Part shown: one piece after another, positions 16,254-16,581 of the stretch
How the letters are laid out: each line of letters begins with the position of its first letter
Numbering within the stretch: the first letter of the stretch is position 1
NCBI GenBank assembly: GCA_002331625.1
Contig: DCZN01000020.1
Coordinates: 18,105-34,685, forward strand
DNA length: 16,581 nucleotides
Direction of reading: 5' to 3'
DNA from: Nitrospira sp. UBA2083
GTDB lineage: Bacteria > Nitrospirota > Nitrospiria > Nitrospirales > Nitrospiraceae
The notes under the pieces: generated by a model
Told to the model about the DNA's origin: nothing
What the model saw: only the letters and a program-made list of their open reading frames with translations
Database searches by the model: none
Made by a program: the position numbers and the translations under genes

Positions 16254-16305
16254 CCAGGCAGCAATGCCTACTGGATTAATTCCTGATTCGCTACTGCTGC
16301 CCTGG
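16254..16305. repeat. Long-range inverted repeat before the exported-protein gene
   Basis: CCAGGCAGCA (16254-16263) is the reverse complement of TGCTGCCCTGG (16295-16305) apart from one bulged base, with about 30 nt between. It lies in the 241-bp gap 16189-16429, where I see no gene. It could fold in RNA as a leader or intergenic hairpin, or be a terminator-like structure. Confidence 0.35.
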
Positions 16306-16429
16306 AATTTCCACTCCTTCATGAGGAAATAGGAATTGAAATCCTGGGCGCCATGATGTATTTGAGAAACACTTTCAAGGCAGTAACGATTCCATCCCCT
16401 ATATTTTTCTTTTCTCACGGAGGTGTCCA

Positions 16430-16581
16430 ATGCTAGCAAAACATCCCCTGCTAGATTTATTGCGGTACGTTTGTCATTCAAGGCACCACCAAGTGAGTCT
16501 TTTTGCCACCGCCGTTATTGCGCTCATGCTGGGTAGTTATCCCGCCGCGTTCGCTGATAGCCCACACGAGGTATGGGCAAT
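16430..16581 (+). CDS. Exported protein with signal peptide, 3' partial
   Basis: The start is ATG 16430, with a strong GGAGG (16419-16423) 6 bp upstream. The first 50 codons are in the window and the frame stays open at its end. Translation gives a basic N-region (residues 1-20, with several Arg and His), a hydrophobic core (VSLFATAVIALMLGSY, ~22-37) and a likely cleavage site at PAAFA before DSPHEVW. So it is probably exported by Sec. The mature part seen is only seven residues, so I cannot name the family. The gap upstream holds no clear promoter; the repeat at 16254-16305 lies 125 bp before it. Confidence 0.7.
   Translation, partial: MLAKHPLLDLLRYVCHSRHHQVSLFATAVIALMLGSYPAAFADSPHEVWA

Noticed and set aside
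16200..16286. 28-codon plus-strand frame after the HicB-like gene, as a possible HicA
   Set aside because: It is too short, lacks a ribosome site and has none of the HicA features such as the conserved glycine-His motif.
16083..16481. 132-aa minus-strand frame over the right end
   Set aside because: It overlaps both the HicB-like gene and the exported-protein start on the other strand, each with a good ribosome site, and its product resembles nothing I know.

Overview
The window reads as a chromosomal segment of a Gram-negative (diderm) bacterium of moderate G+C. It carries lptD (outer-membrane LPS assembly), an NtrC-class sigma54 activator and sigma54-type promoter sequences. Protein style and gene mix suggest Nitrospirota, probably a Nitrospira-like organism. 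That assignment is an inference from recalled protein character, not from a search.

Layout. Positions 1-567 hold the end of an unrecognised His/Met-rich protein, closed by a strong hairpin (582-611). Positions 863-4909 (+) form a signalling block: a soluble GAF-type histidine kinase, an NtrC-type response regulator 16 bp downstream, then a 200-bp AT-rich island with 21-bp tandem repeats and a sigma54-like element, and finally a receiver/HD-GYP protein (probable c-di-GMP phosphodiesterase). The design suggests a kinase-activator pair that may switch on a c-di-GMP-degrading output.

Positions 4911-15037 are all on the minus strand and read right to left. First comes a molybdenum cofactor group, moaC, a fused moaD-moaE gene and moaA, behind a near-consensus promoter at 15008-15037. 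Then come a nickel/cobalt permease-like gene with a histidine-rich loop, accD-folC-lptD (fatty acid, folate and envelope housekeeping), trxA (thioredoxin) and recN (DNA repair).

Positions 15166-16581 (+) are accessory in character: a ribbon-helix-helix/PIN toxin-antitoxin pair with a 4-bp overlap, a 58-aa HicB-like protein with no visible HicA partner but a good sigma54-type promoter and upstream direct repeats, and the start of an exported protein running off the right edge.

No rRNA, tRNA, CRISPR array, insertion sequence or replication origin was recognised. Several starts were set inside longer open frames because of Shine-Dalgarno sites or signal peptides (response regulator, trxA, lptD, folC, RHH antitoxin). 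The most interesting points are the MoaD-MoaE fusion with a buried Gly-Gly and possible internal start, the two sigma54-type promoters with repeats upstream, and the orphan HicB-like gene.
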